A DNA stretch of 64,000 nt from Alnus glutinosa (taxonomy: Eukaryota; Streptophyta; Magnoliopsida; Fagales; Betulaceae): contig NC_084893.1 of assembly GCF_958979055.1 (NCBI RefSeq), positions 25,176,987 to 25,240,986 on the forward strand. Reading direction: 5' to 3'. The notes beneath the pieces were generated by a model. The model did not search any database. It saw only the letters and a list, made by a program, of their open reading frames with translations, and was not told the origin of the DNA. A program made the position numbers and the translations under genes. Positions 46,124 to 64,000 of this stretch are shown piece by piece. Position 1 is the stretch's first letter; every line of letters starts with the position of its first letter.

Positions 46124-49100
46124 ATGGAAGCCTTTACCCATCTTTTGGTCTGCTCTTTCTTCTTCTCCCTCTTAAGAACCTCCATTTCACAAGACAGTAC
46201 TATTACTCCAAATCAATCCATCAGAGACGGTGGCACTTTAGTTTCAGCTGACGGATCATTTCAATTGGGATTCTTCAGCCCAGGTAACTCCAAAAATCGA
46301 TACGTGGGAATATGGTACATGTTATCTTCGGAGACAATTGTATGGGTAGCCAACAGGAACGCTCCGCTTAACGATCACTCTGGAATTCTTACGGTCACTG
46401 GTGATGGAGTTCTTGTGCTTCTTAATAGCACGAATGGTATTGTTTGGTCATCTAATACATCAAGACCCCCTGAAAATCCAGTTGCACAGCTCTTGGACAC
46501 TGGAAATCTTGTTGTGAAAGATGGAAATGAGAACTTTTTGTGGCAGAGTTTTGATTATCCTTGTGACACACTCCTACCAGAAATGAAGCTTGGATGGAAT
46601 TTAGTAACTGGTCTAGAAGGGTTTTTATCATCTTGGAAGAGCACGGAAGATCCTGCTCCAGGTGAGTATTCTATACGCATAGATCCTCGTGGTCTTCCGC
46701 AAAGAGTTAATATGAATGGAGATTCAATAAAGAACAGACCAGGGTCATGGAATGGCCTTGGTTTTACGGGTCGTGGGTTAAGACCGAATCCAGTATTTGA
46801 GTATGGATTCGTGCTAAATGAGACGGTGATCTATTACGAGTACAAACTCATAAATAGATCTGTTTTCTCAAGATATGTGGTAAACCCATCAGGCGTTGCG
46901 CAGCGATTCAATTGGGTAGATCGGACACACAGTTGGGAGCTTTTCTTTACATCCCAAGCAGATCAGTGCGACAATTATGCATTATGTGGTGCATATGCTT
47001 CCTGCAACATCAATAACTCTCCTGTATGTGCATGCTTGGAAGGATTCTTACCCAAGTCTCCAAAAGATTGGGATTCAGTAGATTGGTCTAAAGGGTGTGT
47101 TCGAAGGACTTCTTTAGAATGCAATGACGGAGACGGATTCCGAAAGCGCACGAGGGTGAAATTGCCGGACACATCTTCTTCTTGGTATAACAAGAGCACG
47201 ACTCTCAAGGAATGCGAAGGAATGTGTTTGAAAAATTGCTCCTGCACAGCATATGCGAGTTTAGATGTCAGGCGGGGAGGAAGCGGCTGCGTGCTTTGGT
47301 TTGACAACCTTGTTGACATAAGAGAATCCACTGAGGGTGGACAAGACCTCTATATAAGGATGGCCACTACAGAACTGGGTGGGTACCATTTCTCTTTTAT
47401 TCTTCTCTTTGGATGTTGCTGATTTTTTTTTTCTTCTTTTATTTTAAATAGGGAAAACTTCAATTTACCTCCATGAAGTTGTCACCGATTTGCAATTCTA
47501 ACACCAATGTTTCAATTTTGTTAATTGCACCCCATTAAGTTTCAGAAATTTTCAATTTAGGGAATCCGTCAATTTTTGCCGTCTGAAGTGACGGAATGGA
47601 GACCACGTGCGCGGCATGTGACTTTTTTGGTTCAGAACTTACAAAATTGCCCTCATTTAAAACGGCACCGTTTCTTTAAAACACCAAAAAAAAAAAAAAA
47701 AAAAAAAGGGGGGGGGGGGAGGGGAACAAGGGCATTTTCGTCTTTTTGGGGACAAAAAACGCACCTGCATGACACGTGAGGAGAATTTCGTTAAGTTAGA
47801 CGGTTGATTTGGACGGATTCCCTAAATTGAAAATTTCTGAAACTTAATGGGGTGCAATTAACAAAATTGAAACATTGGTGTTAGAATTGCAAATTGGTGA
47901 CAACTTCATGAGGGGTAAATTGAAGTTTTCCCTTTTAAATAAGAAGGCATAGGGACAACAATATCTGTTGGCTTATTTAAATTAGGGGAAAGCAGGATTA
48001 TTAATTTTTTTTTTTCATTTCTCCAGGGGAATGGAATGTTATAACATATTACTTAAATTATTAAATTTATTTTTCTTATTAATTTAAGTTTTTAAATAAA
48101 TAATAATTTAACATGATATATATCAATGCACAACTCTTGACTTCAAATCCTGATTCTATAGTTTACTCAATTTAAATAAATATTCTACCTATTGTGCCTA
48201 ATTTGTTGAGAGTAAGTTTGAACTCATAAGTGAGGATAGTGTTAGAATAATATTAAATCCACTCTTTACTATCAGTTAAGGTCTTTATTCCAAATTGTGT
48301 CTATGTAATTTACGTTTTATTTCAATTGAATATTCCACGTGTTCGGCCAAATGGTTAGATTTGTCATGTTTGTCTAGCATAAGCTTTTGGAAAAATTAAG
48401 GATAACACACATTAATAGACACAAGGTAGACAAATTGTAATTAATGGCAAGTAAACTAGAAAGTGGTGATGTTGAGATCAACAACTTTATCCACCTCATA
48501 TGCATCCATTTCACCGTCTTGACTATGGGCAAGGCGAGTTATTCTCAAAGTCACTTGACTTTGTTTTGATCTTTCAGATCATCTTGAGAAAAAGAGGCAG
48601 AGGCGCTCCAGCAAGACGAAACTAGTAGCAATTATAGTCGGCTCAGCATTACTAGTCGTGGGAATGGCAATAGTTGGGATGGTCTCATACATATGGAAGA
48701 AGAAACTCAAAAACCAAGGTAGATTTGTAAGAAATTGAATATGATAATAATTTACGCATGATGGTAGATTTATAGGTATGAAGTTTAAATAAATAGGTCT
48801 TTAATGTAGAACATATTCGGGGGGTAAGTATTTTGCTTTCAATAAAAGAACTACCCAAGATTTTTTTCATGCACATGCATCTCTCATGTTGTTTTAGGGA
48901 AGGATTATGACAATAAAGAAGGAAAGGAAGATATGGAGTTACCGATATATGATTTGGCAGCCATAATTAATGCAACAGATAGTTTTTCCAACAATAACAA
49001 GCTCGAAGAAGGTGGCTTTGGACCTGTGTACAAGGTAAATAATAATATAAATAGGTGGAAAATGTTTTTTTTTAAAAAAAAAAAATCCAAATTAAACTCA

Positions 49101-50402
49101 CTCTTTCATTTTCAGGGTATATTGCCAGACGGGAGAAATATAGCTGTGAAGAGGCTTTCAAAGAATTCTAGACAAGGACTGAATGAGTTCAAAAATGAAG
49201 TTATTTTGATTGCCAAACTTCAACACCGTAATCTTGTGAAGATCCTCGGTTGTTGCATTGAAAAAAATGAAAACATGTTAATCTATGAATACATGCCCAA
49301 CAAAAGTTTGGACTGCTTTATTTTTGGTTTGAACCTTTACCTTGACTTGATTTAGAACATTTTTGTTTAGTCTTATCCTCTTTCATTGATGAAATTGTTT
49401 GTTGAGAATTTAGCAAATTATCTACTAACAAGAATGTGAAATTGAAACAGATCAAGCAAAGAGTAAATTGCTAGATTGGCATAAGCGCATTAACATTATT
49501 CGTGGTGTTGCTAAAGGGATTCTCTATCTTCATGAAGATTCTAGACTGAGAATTATTCATAGAGATCTCAAAGCTAGCAATATTCTTCTAGATAACAATA
49601 TGAATCCAAAAATTTCGGACTTTGGCCTTGCTAGATCATTTGGGGGAGATCAAATTGATTCTGAGACCAATAGGATTATTGGAACACAGTAAGTATGTTT
49701 CAACTTCCTTAATTGGTTAAGTGTAGCTGTTTTTTAACTTCTTTTATTTACATTGATATTTTGCAGTGGTTATATGTCTCCCGAGTATGCGGAGCATGGA
49801 CAATACTCGGTAAAATCTGATGTATATAGCTTTGGTGTTTTAGTATTAGAGATAGTAAGTGGGAAGAGGAACAGAGGATTTTGTCACCCAGACCACCACC
49901 TAAATCTTCTTGGACATGTAAGCATAAAGAGTGGCAAAATCCTAGTAATTTACTTTATTTAAGGAAACCCCTTACTAATAATGTAGTTACTGAAAGTAGA
50001 AATGGACACATGATGCCCATGTTATTCTGATGCTCTTTTAATAGTCTTCGGTCAATTTGAAGGCAGTTCAACCAACAAAAAATTGGTTTTCATTTCTTTC
50101 AGGTATGGAAACTATGGATTGAAGACAGACCAATTGAATTGATCGATGAATTGATAGGTGACTTGTGCAATCTATCCAATGTATTTCGACACATTCATGT
50201 GGGTTTGTTATGTGTTCAACAAAGACCGGAAGATAGACCAAATATGTCGTCTGTGGTTCAAATGTTTAGTAGTGAGAGTTTCTTGCCTAAGCCGAAACAG
50301 CCAGGTTTCTTTACATATTCACTAGAAGTAGATTATTCATCTAGCAAGCATGGAACTTGTTCAGGAAATGAAATCACAACTACGTCATTTGAAGCACGTT
50401 AA
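46124..50402 (+). CDS. Gene E: G-type lectin S-receptor-like kinase with altered kinase residues
   Basis: Exons 46124-47378, 48578-48718, 48898-49034, 49116-49326, 49451-49688, 49767-49917, 50103-50402; 810 residues with no stop or frameshift. Signal peptide, B-lectin (VWVANR), S-locus-glycoprotein and PAN regions are complete. Exon 2 has a basic insert (RQRRSS) before the membrane helix. Exon 3 lacks 7 codons found in G (after the first Gly) but keeps frame. Kinase: the loop reads LEEGGFG, so the first Gly of GxGxxG (position 502) is Glu; Lys523, HRD 618-620 and DFG 638-640 are normal; GTYGYMSPEY is GTHGYMSPEY (His661, formed across the exon 5/6 junction by CA|T). Exon 7 starts with Val where the others have Ala. 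Activity may be reduced, or it may act as a scaffold or decoy. The exon-1 donor has a 4-bp duplication giving two competing GT sites. Intron 1 holds a 482-bp MITE. Confidence 0.9.
47451..47932. mobile_element. MULE-type MITE (482 bp) in intron 1 of gene E
   Basis: Perfect 9-bp target duplication TTTTAAATA at 47442-47450 and 47933-47941. Ends GGGAAAACTTC and GAAGTTTTCCC open inverted repeats of about 125 bp with very few differences. The centre holds an A run followed by a G run near 47690-47720. The intron of gene G (about 62220-62260) shows the empty site, ttttattttaaataagagg, confirming insertion into E after the paralogues separated. Confidence 0.93.
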
Positions 50403-50792
50403 ATAACGACAATTGAGAGGCGAAGTAGAGAGTTATTATTATTATTTTAATGAAGTTATGTAATCTTGATTTCAACATATATAGCTGGAAGCTGCCATTT
50501 TACTGTATAATTATGTAATCTTGCTTTCAGCATAATTTGGATAGAAGAGTCAAAAAGAGAAAAAGGTAACTAAATAGCTTTGGCTTAGAGTAATGCTGCT
50601 TCTACTGTATTCATGTTGTTTATTCATGTAGTGGATAGTGTTTACACAAAGGAGTTAGGACTATATTATGCGTTTGAAAATGTATGTTGTTATTTACAAA
50701 AAAAAAGAAAAAGAAAAGTTAAATATAAAAAACTCATTGAATTAACCGCCGATTTTAAAATAGCCTCATAAATTTTTAAGAGTGTTAAAGTG

Positions 50793-51819
50793 GGATTAAG
50801 CCAGGGGTGTGCAGATTAACCGATTACCGCCTACCGAACCGTGACCGAACCGAAATTAACCGTCTACCAACTTAACCGACAAAATTCGGTTCGGTAGTCG
50901 GAAGAAAATCTTTTAACCAAAAATTGGTCGGTTCGGTAGGCGGTCGGTTAAGCGGTTAACCGAATTACCTATCCGAACCGAACCGAAAATTAACCGACTG
51001 GTTGACCGATCGATTAACCGACCGATTAACTGATCCGTGAATTGAGATTTGAGAATTCACTGAATTGGATTTTTCATTTTTATGTAATTATGTTATGTTT
51101 TCCGATTTCCACTGCCACTGGACCACTTTTCCATTTTTTTTTTTGTTTTTATGTATTATTGTTTGTTTTTTTTTTTTTAAAAAAAATATGTATATATGTA
51201 AAAAGGACTCAAGGTATAAGAAAATAATTTTGATTTTCATTTGAAATTTTGAATGGGCCAGTAACCATTGGCATTGGCTTGTAGTTGTGGAGTTGTAGAC
51301 CTTGTGGTGGACTAGTGGCAAAAAGGCCTTAAAATTATTTTGACTTTTTGAGTCTTTTTAACCCATTAAAAAATGAGGCCCAAATTAAGAAGGCCCAAAA
51401 TAAAAAATGAGGCCCAAAACTGATTAACCGACCGCCTTACCCGACCATTAACCGATGCCTTAACCGACCGATTACCGACCGCCTACCGGCCGCCTTAACC
51501 GCCTTAACCGCCTAAATCGAAACCTTCGAAATTTTTCCTTGTCGGTTATATGTCGGTGAATTAACCGACTTAACCGACCAAGTCGGTTAACCGAACCGAC
51601 TTAGCCGATTTAACCGACTTTCGAACCGCTGCACACTCCTAGATTAAGCTTAGGTGCTGTAAATATTTTTACAGCACCTATGCTGTAGTAAATCTAAGGG
51701 TTTGAATTTGATTTCAAACCCTTTGGATTTGATTTTAAGAGTTTAAAATCAAATCCAAACCCTTAGATTTACTACAGCATAGGTGCTGTAAAAAAATTTA
51801 CAGCACCTAAGCCATATCC
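50793..51819. mobile_element. MULE-type MITE split by a hAT element, copy 1
   Basis: Flanked by GTTAAAGTG at 50784-50792 and 51820-51828 (9 bp, perfect). Ends read GGATTAAGCTTAGGTGCTG and, reverse-complemented, GGATATGGCTTAGGTGCTG. The inner arms are an almost perfect palindrome (ctatgctgtagtaaatctaa and its complement). Without the nested hAT element and its target copy it is 179 bp. Confidence 0.88.
50802..51641. mobile_element. Non-autonomous hAT element (840 bp) nested in the MITE, copy 1
   Basis: 8-bp target duplication GATTAAGC at 50794-50801 and 51642-51649, the hAT target length. Terminal repeats CAGGGGTGTGCAG and, reverse-complemented, TAGGAGTGTGCAG. Subterminal arrays of AACCGACCG and CGGTTCGGT motifs face each other across an AT-rich centre (about 51040-51420). 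No transposase. Confidence 0.92.
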
Positions 51820-52326
51820 GTTAAAGTGACCCATCAAATTAAACTATCACCGTGTTTCAAAAAGGTAATTTTTTTTTCCAAAAATACCCTTATCCTCTAA
51901 AAAAAAATTTAATAAAAAAAATATTTTTTAAACAAAAAAAAAAAAAACTATTTTTTTTTTTTTGGATAAATGCAAAATCAATACCTGTAGCTGGCCTAAA
52001 TCACAAATCGTTCCTTGCGGTATACAAATAATTCAAAGGTCATCAGGATAGGCCAAAATAATAATTTAGTCAATGCAGTCAAAATACATGACAGATTTCG
52101 TTAATGTCCATGTTAGCACCAATAAAATGATAGTAGGTGTCAGTCTTAGTAAAAAATAAGGAAAAATGCAAAATTAATTTATGTGGCTTATTTGATTTAC
52201 AATTAACTCTATGTGGTTAAAAGAAATAAATGCTGCAACTTCAATTCTATACAAACAACAAACTACACATAACTAAAGAAGCTGTTGTAAATGCTCTTAG
52301 AACACACAAAAAACCTCAATAATAAT

Positions 52327-52700
52327 TTTTTTTTTTTTTTAATAAATCAGTAACCATTTCATTCCAAAACAAACAAACTACAAGCAAAGGTTTAACAAGA
52401 CCAACCAAAGCAACAGAGCCCAAAGAAAAACACCCTGCAACAAAACAAAGAAGGGCCACAAACAAATAGAGAGCACTACAATCAAAACAGGACGAAGCCA
52501 GCTATATTCTATATATGGTAAAGAGAAACATTTTCTCTTGAATTAATAAACTTGCCCATCTCTAAAATTCGAGTACAGACCTCCCAAAAGATCAATCGGA
52601 GAATCTGCTCCTCCGTTTTTGGCCGACCCTGAAACTTAATTTCATTCCTAGCTTGCCAAAGGTGAAAGAAAAAAAAATCAATATTTCTCAATATTTCATT
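52327..52700 (-). pseudogene. LINE 3' end fragment, copy 1
   Basis: A 60-codon minus-strand frame (52691-52509) with LWQARNEIKFQGRPKTEEQI resembles the C-terminal part of plant LINE reverse-transcriptase polyproteins after the zinc-binding region. On the minus strand it is followed by a 3' UTR and a poly-A run (T at 52327-52340). 5'-truncated. Confidence 0.6.
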
Positions 52701-52752
52701 ATTAAAGTTGTTTTCTTTCTCATTACATTGAGTACTCTTTTATAATAGAGAA

Positions 52753-52908
52753 GGAAAATGTTAGATTTACAACACCAATACAACAACTGTACAACAATCT
52801 CTCACATGAGTATGTGGGACCCACCCTCATGTGACATACTGGGGCCCACCCTCATGTGAGGGGTTGTTGTACAATTGTTATATTGGTGTTGTACAAGAAT
52901 CAAATCCC
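52753..52908. mobile_element. 156-bp MITE in the F upstream block, absent from the G copy
   Basis: Inverted arms share acaacaccaatacaac and tctcacatgag-type segments (left) with their complements (right); outer ends ggaaaatg and caaatccc pair weakly. The G copy of the block lacks it: 60340-60365 reads tataatagagaatacataac. Flanks aatagagaa and aataaaaga are a poor 9-bp match. Insertion therefore followed the block duplication. Confidence 0.75.
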
Positions 52909-53141
52909 AATAAAAGATACATAACTATAAAAGAAAGAAATAAATACTAGAATCAAACTAAATTTGGACATTCTCCTACCTATGGAAATCTGACTATTAT
53001 AAAGATGGAATAGTAAGGTTTAAAAAGAATTTGTTAGTTTCTTTTTGAGGTTTCTTCCCATTAATATTGGCCGTCCCTTTTTTTAACAGTAGATATACCG
53101 TGCTTTAATTGTACACGACTGAAGCCTGATCCTGTCTAAAG

Positions 53142-53147
53142 AGTCAA
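53142..53147 (-). promoter_or_regulatory. Possible W-box upstream of gene F
   Basis: AGTCAA (TTGACT on the minus strand) in aaagagtcaaagg, 319 bp before the ATG, at the position conserved in E and G. Confidence 0.35.
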
Positions 53148-53465
53148 AGGCGGCTAAGTAAAAAGATAGGGAAAGACGCGTCCACCCAACAAAATCAGTG
53201 GTGGAAGTCTGCTGCTTCTTTCAATCATGTGCACCATGACTGACTGACTTGTTGGGCTTTCAAGTCATCACGTAGGCCCCGTTTGCGAGTAATGTGATAG
53301 GACTTCTACGCACAATGAAGTCAACGGAATTGACAAACCTAAATTCAAATTAATTTGATGAAAAGATTGAAGGGGATCGTCCCGAAGACAATCAATGGAA
53401 GGCTTGAATGGATATACATATATTTACTTTCTCCAAGGAGGAAAAGATAAACCATTAGAAAATCT

Positions 53466-57599
<4,134 letters not shown>

Positions 57600-57959
57600 T
57601 TATCATCAAAATGAGAGCAAAATTGAGATTTTTTTTAAAAAAAAAGAATTTATGTAATAATGGTTTCGGCTTATTTTGCTGAACAAAAAAGTTATGGAAG
57701 CTACTACTCTTTACGACAGAAAGGTCAAAAAGATAAATAGCTTTGGCTTGGTGTAAGGTTGCTCCTACTTGATTCATGTTGATTATTCATCTAGTGGATT
57801 AGTCTTTTACACGTTGGACTAATCATGTGTTTCAAAGTGTGTGTTCTTTGAATAATTTTAGAATCAGTTCCTTCTGGCTTCTATATATAAAGCATTCTAT
57901 AAATTTAGATATAATTTGTCACCATAAACACGTGCAGTTAAAAGTTTCAACTGAAAGTT

Positions 57960-58380
57960 TTTATTAAAGATATGCCAAATCACGCTCTTGAGAAACCTCT
58001 TGGCCTTCTTTTACCGACCGATGATACGAGTCAAATAATTAGGGTAAGAGGTGAAGTTGGAATGAAATTTCAACTCATTAAGATTATATTAGTTAATATT
58101 AGGATTAGAGTGTATTTGAATTTGAATATTAGAACTTTATGTGTTATCATTTTAAGCTTTATCTATTTGTATTTTTATTTAAGAGCAATTTGATTGTTAA
58201 TAAGGATTATTGGGAATTAATATAGACTTTTGTCTTGTGGTTTGTCTCCGGCCCTAATTGGAGTTCATTGTCAATACAATTTCCCTTCAATTCCTCCATT
58301 GTTCATCCATTTCCTCATAAAGTACCCATTAATTGATATTTACAAAATGTATGTTGATATTTACAAAATGTATGTTGTTA
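57960..58380. other. 3' flank of gene F up to the duplication junction
   Basis: Sequence unique to F's 3' side. Near the junction with the right-hand block a 21-bp unit (gatatttacaaaatgtatgtt) is repeated in tandem at about 58337-58378, followed by a related unit. This suggests slippage or microhomology at the breakpoint. Confidence 0.55.
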
Positions 58381-58502
58381 TGCGTTTGAAAATGTATGTT
58401 GTTATTTACAAAAAAAGAAAAGGAAAAGTTAAATATAAAAAACTCATTGAATTAACCGCCGATTTTAAAATAGCCTCATAAATTTTTAAGGGTGTTAAAG
58501 TG

Positions 58503-59423
58503 GGATTAAGCCAGGGGTGTGCAGATTAACCGATTACCACCTACCGAACCGCGATCGAACCGAAATTAACCGCCTACCGACTTAACCGACAAAATTCGGT
58601 TCGGTAGTCGGAAGAGAATCTTTTAACCGAAAATTGGTCGGTTCGGTAGGCGGTCGGTTAAGCGGTTAACCGAATTACCTAACCGAACCGAACCGAAAAT
58701 TAACCGACTGGTTGACCGACCGATTAACCGATCGGTGAATTGAGAATTCACATAATTGGATTTTTCATTTTTATGTAATTATGTTATGTTTTCCAATTTC
58801 CACTGCCACTGGACCACTTTTCCATTTTTTTTTTGTTTTTATGTATTATTGTTTTTTTTTTAAAAAAAAAATATATATGTATATATGTAAAAATGACTCA
58901 AGGTATAAGAAAATAATTTTCATTTTCATTTGAAATTTTGAATGGGCCAGTAGCCATTGGCATTGGCTTGTAGTTGTAAAGTTGTAGACCTTGTGGTGGA
59001 CTAGTGGCAAAAATGCCTTAAAATTATTTTGACTTTTTGAGTCTTTTTAACCCATTAAAAAATGAGGCCCAAAACTGATTAACCGACCGCCTTACCCGAC
59101 CATTAACCGATGCCTTAACCGACCGATTACCGACTGCCCTAACCGCCTTAACCGCCTAAACCGAAACCTTCGAAAATTTTTCTTGTCGGTTAGCCGAACC
59201 GACTTAGCCGATTTAACCGACTTTCGAACCGCTGCACACCCCTAGATTAAGCTTAGGAGCTGTAAATTTTTTAATAGCACCTATGCTGTAGTAAATCTAA
59301 GGGTTTGAATTTGATTTCAAACCCTTTGGATTTGATTTTAAGGGTTTGAAATCAAATCCAAACCCTTAGATTTACTACAGCATAGGTGCTGTAAAAAAAA
59401 TTTACAGCACCTAAGCCATATCC
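58503..59423. mobile_element. MULE-type MITE split by a hAT element, copy 2
   Basis: Same 9-bp flanks GTTAAAGTG at 58494-58502 and 59424-59432. Copied with the block rather than inserted independently. Confidence 0.88.
58512..59244. mobile_element. Non-autonomous hAT element nested in the MITE, copy 2 (733 bp)
   Basis: GATTAAGC at 58504-58511 and 59245-59252; ends CAGGGGTGTGCAG and CTGCACACCCCTA, a better-preserved terminus than copy 1. About 107 bp shorter than copy 1 through internal deletions. Confidence 0.92.
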
Positions 59424-59924
59424 GTTAAAGTGACCCATCAAATTAAACTATCACCGTGTTTCAAAAAGGCAATTTTTTTTTCCAAAAATACCCTTATCCT
59501 CTAAAAAAAAATTTAATAAAAAAAATTTTTTTTTAAAAAAAAAAAAAAAAAATTTTTTTTTGGATAAATGCAAAATCAATTCCTGTAGCTGGCCTAAATC
59601 ACAAATCATTCCTTGCGGTATACAAATAATTCAAAGGTCATCAGGATAGGCCAAAATAATGATTTAGTCAATGCAGTCAAAATACATGACAGATTTCGTT
59701 AATGTCCATGTTAGCACCAATAAAATGATAGTAGGTGTCACTCTTAGTAAAAAATAAGGAAAAATGCAAAATTAATTTATGTGGCTTATTTGATTTACAA
59801 TTAACTCTATGTGGTTAAAAGAAATAAATGCTGCAACTTCAATTCTATACAAACAACAAATTACACATAACTAAGGAAGCTGCTGTAAATGCTCTTAGAG
59901 CACACAAAAAACCTCAATAATTAT

Positions 59925-60290
59925 TATTATTATTTTTTAATGAATCAGTAACCATTTCATTCCAAAACAAACAAACTACAAGCAAAGGTTTAACAAGACC
60001 AACCAAAGCAACAGAGCCCAAAGAAAAACACCCTGCAACAAAACAGAGAAGGACCACAAACAAATAGAGAGCACTACAATCAAAACAGGACGAAGCCAGC
60101 TATATTCTATATATGGCAAAGAGAAACATTTTCTCTTGAATTAATAAACTTGCCCATCTCTAAAATTCGAGTACAGACCTCCCAAAAGATCAATCGGAGA
60201 ATCTGCTCCTCTGTTTTTCGCCGACCCTGAAACTTAATTTCATTCCTAGCTTGCCAAAGGTGAAAGAAAAAAAAAAATCAATATTTCTCA
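59925..60290 (-). pseudogene. LINE 3' end fragment, copy 2
   Basis: Duplicate of 52327-52700 with the same LINE-like reading and an A-rich 3' end; copied with the block. Confidence 0.6.
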
Positions 60291-60576
60291 ATATTTCATT
60301 ATTAAAGTTGTTTTCTTTCTCATTACATTGGGTACTCTTTTATAATAGAGAATACATAACTTTAAAAGAAAGAAATAAATACTAGAATCAAACTAAATTT
60401 GGGCATTCTCCTACCTATGGAAATCTGACTATTATAAAGATGGAATAGTAACGTTTAAAAAGAATTTGTTAGTTTCTTTTTGAGGTTTCTTCCCATTAAT
60501 CTTGGCCGTCCCTTTTTTTAACAGTAGATATACCGTGCTTTAATTGTACACGACTGAAGCCTGATCCTGTCTAAAG

Positions 60577-60582
60577 AGTCAA
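60577..60582 (-). promoter_or_regulatory. Possible W-box upstream of gene G
   Basis: AGTCAA in aaagagtcaaagg, 329 bp before the ATG, as in E and F. G and F are not independent evidence because this region is duplicated; E is. Confidence 0.35.
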
Positions 60583-60910
60583 AGGCGGCTAAGTAAAAAG
60601 ATAGGGAAAGACGCGTCCACCCAACAAAATCAGTGGTGGAAGTCGGCTGCTTCTTTCAATCATGTGCACCATGACTAACTGACTTGTTGGGCTTCCGAGT
60701 CATCACGTAGGCCCCGTTTGCGAGTAACGTGATAGGACTTCTACGCACAATGAAGTCAACGGAAGCCTTTATTGTTGACAAACCTGAATTCAAATTAATT
60801 TGATGAAAAGATTGAAGGGGATCGTCCCGAAGACAATCAATGGAAGGCTTGAATGGATATACATATATTTACTTTCTCCAAGGAGGAAAACATAAACCAT
60901 TAGAAAATCT

Positions 60911-64000
<3,090 letters not shown>

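Noticed and set aside
58503..59423. Independent second insertion of the nested MITE and hAT elements near G
   Set aside because: Both target duplications and the flanking hundreds of bases are the same as at 50.8 kb, so it was copied in the block duplication.

Overview
This is nuclear DNA of a flowering plant, most likely a woody eudicot. It is AT-rich, its genes have GT-AG introns, and much of it is transposon debris (hAT, CACTA, MULE-type MITEs, Ty3/Gypsy-like LTRs, LINE 3' ends). No species can be assigned.

The main content is a same-strand tandem array of G-type lectin S-domain receptor-like kinases (SD-RLKs, At4g27290-like). All follow one seven-exon plan: exon 1 encodes signal peptide, B-lectin, S-locus-glycoprotein and PAN domains; exon 2 the membrane segment; exons 3-7 the Ser/Thr kinase. 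The exon boundaries below were worked out by aligning paralogues by eye. Members, with letters used throughout: relic Z (11.7-12.2 kb); A (20408-26556, complete exons but a broken exon-4 splice acceptor); B (28110-29840, kinase-only pseudogene without P-loop); C (37990-42525, intact); D (43.7 kb, 5' stub); E (46124-50402, open frame, unusual kinase residues); F (53466-57599, intact); G (60911 to past the window end).

Region by region. 0-2.8 kb: a minus-strand hAT transposase gene with one in-frame stop and a duplicated last exon. 2.8-7.5 kb: AT-rich, no gene. 7.5-11.7 kb: an old Gypsy-like element split by a 2.6-kb solo LTR; its own 3' LTR abuts kinase relic Z. 13.6 kb: an exon fragment resembling tryptophan synthase alpha. 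15.0-18.7 kb: a second solo LTR of the same family, inverted, split by a 1-kb LINE-like retroposon. 20.4-31 kb: gene A, then a 3.3-kb tandem duplication (kinase half plus LINE RNase H fragment) that made B. 31.8-34.3 kb: a probable LTR. 34.8 kb: a 90-bp x 3 tandem repeat. 38-50.4 kb: C, D and E with a MITE cluster between. 50.7-61.4 kb: a block of E 3' flank, nested MITEs, a LINE end, the F promoter and the lectin half of exon 1, repeated upstream of G.

The receptors are expected at the plasma membrane, sensing an extracellular ligand and signalling through the kinase. Ligands are unknown. The array shows birth-and-death evolution, block duplication or conversion, and decay of individual kinases.
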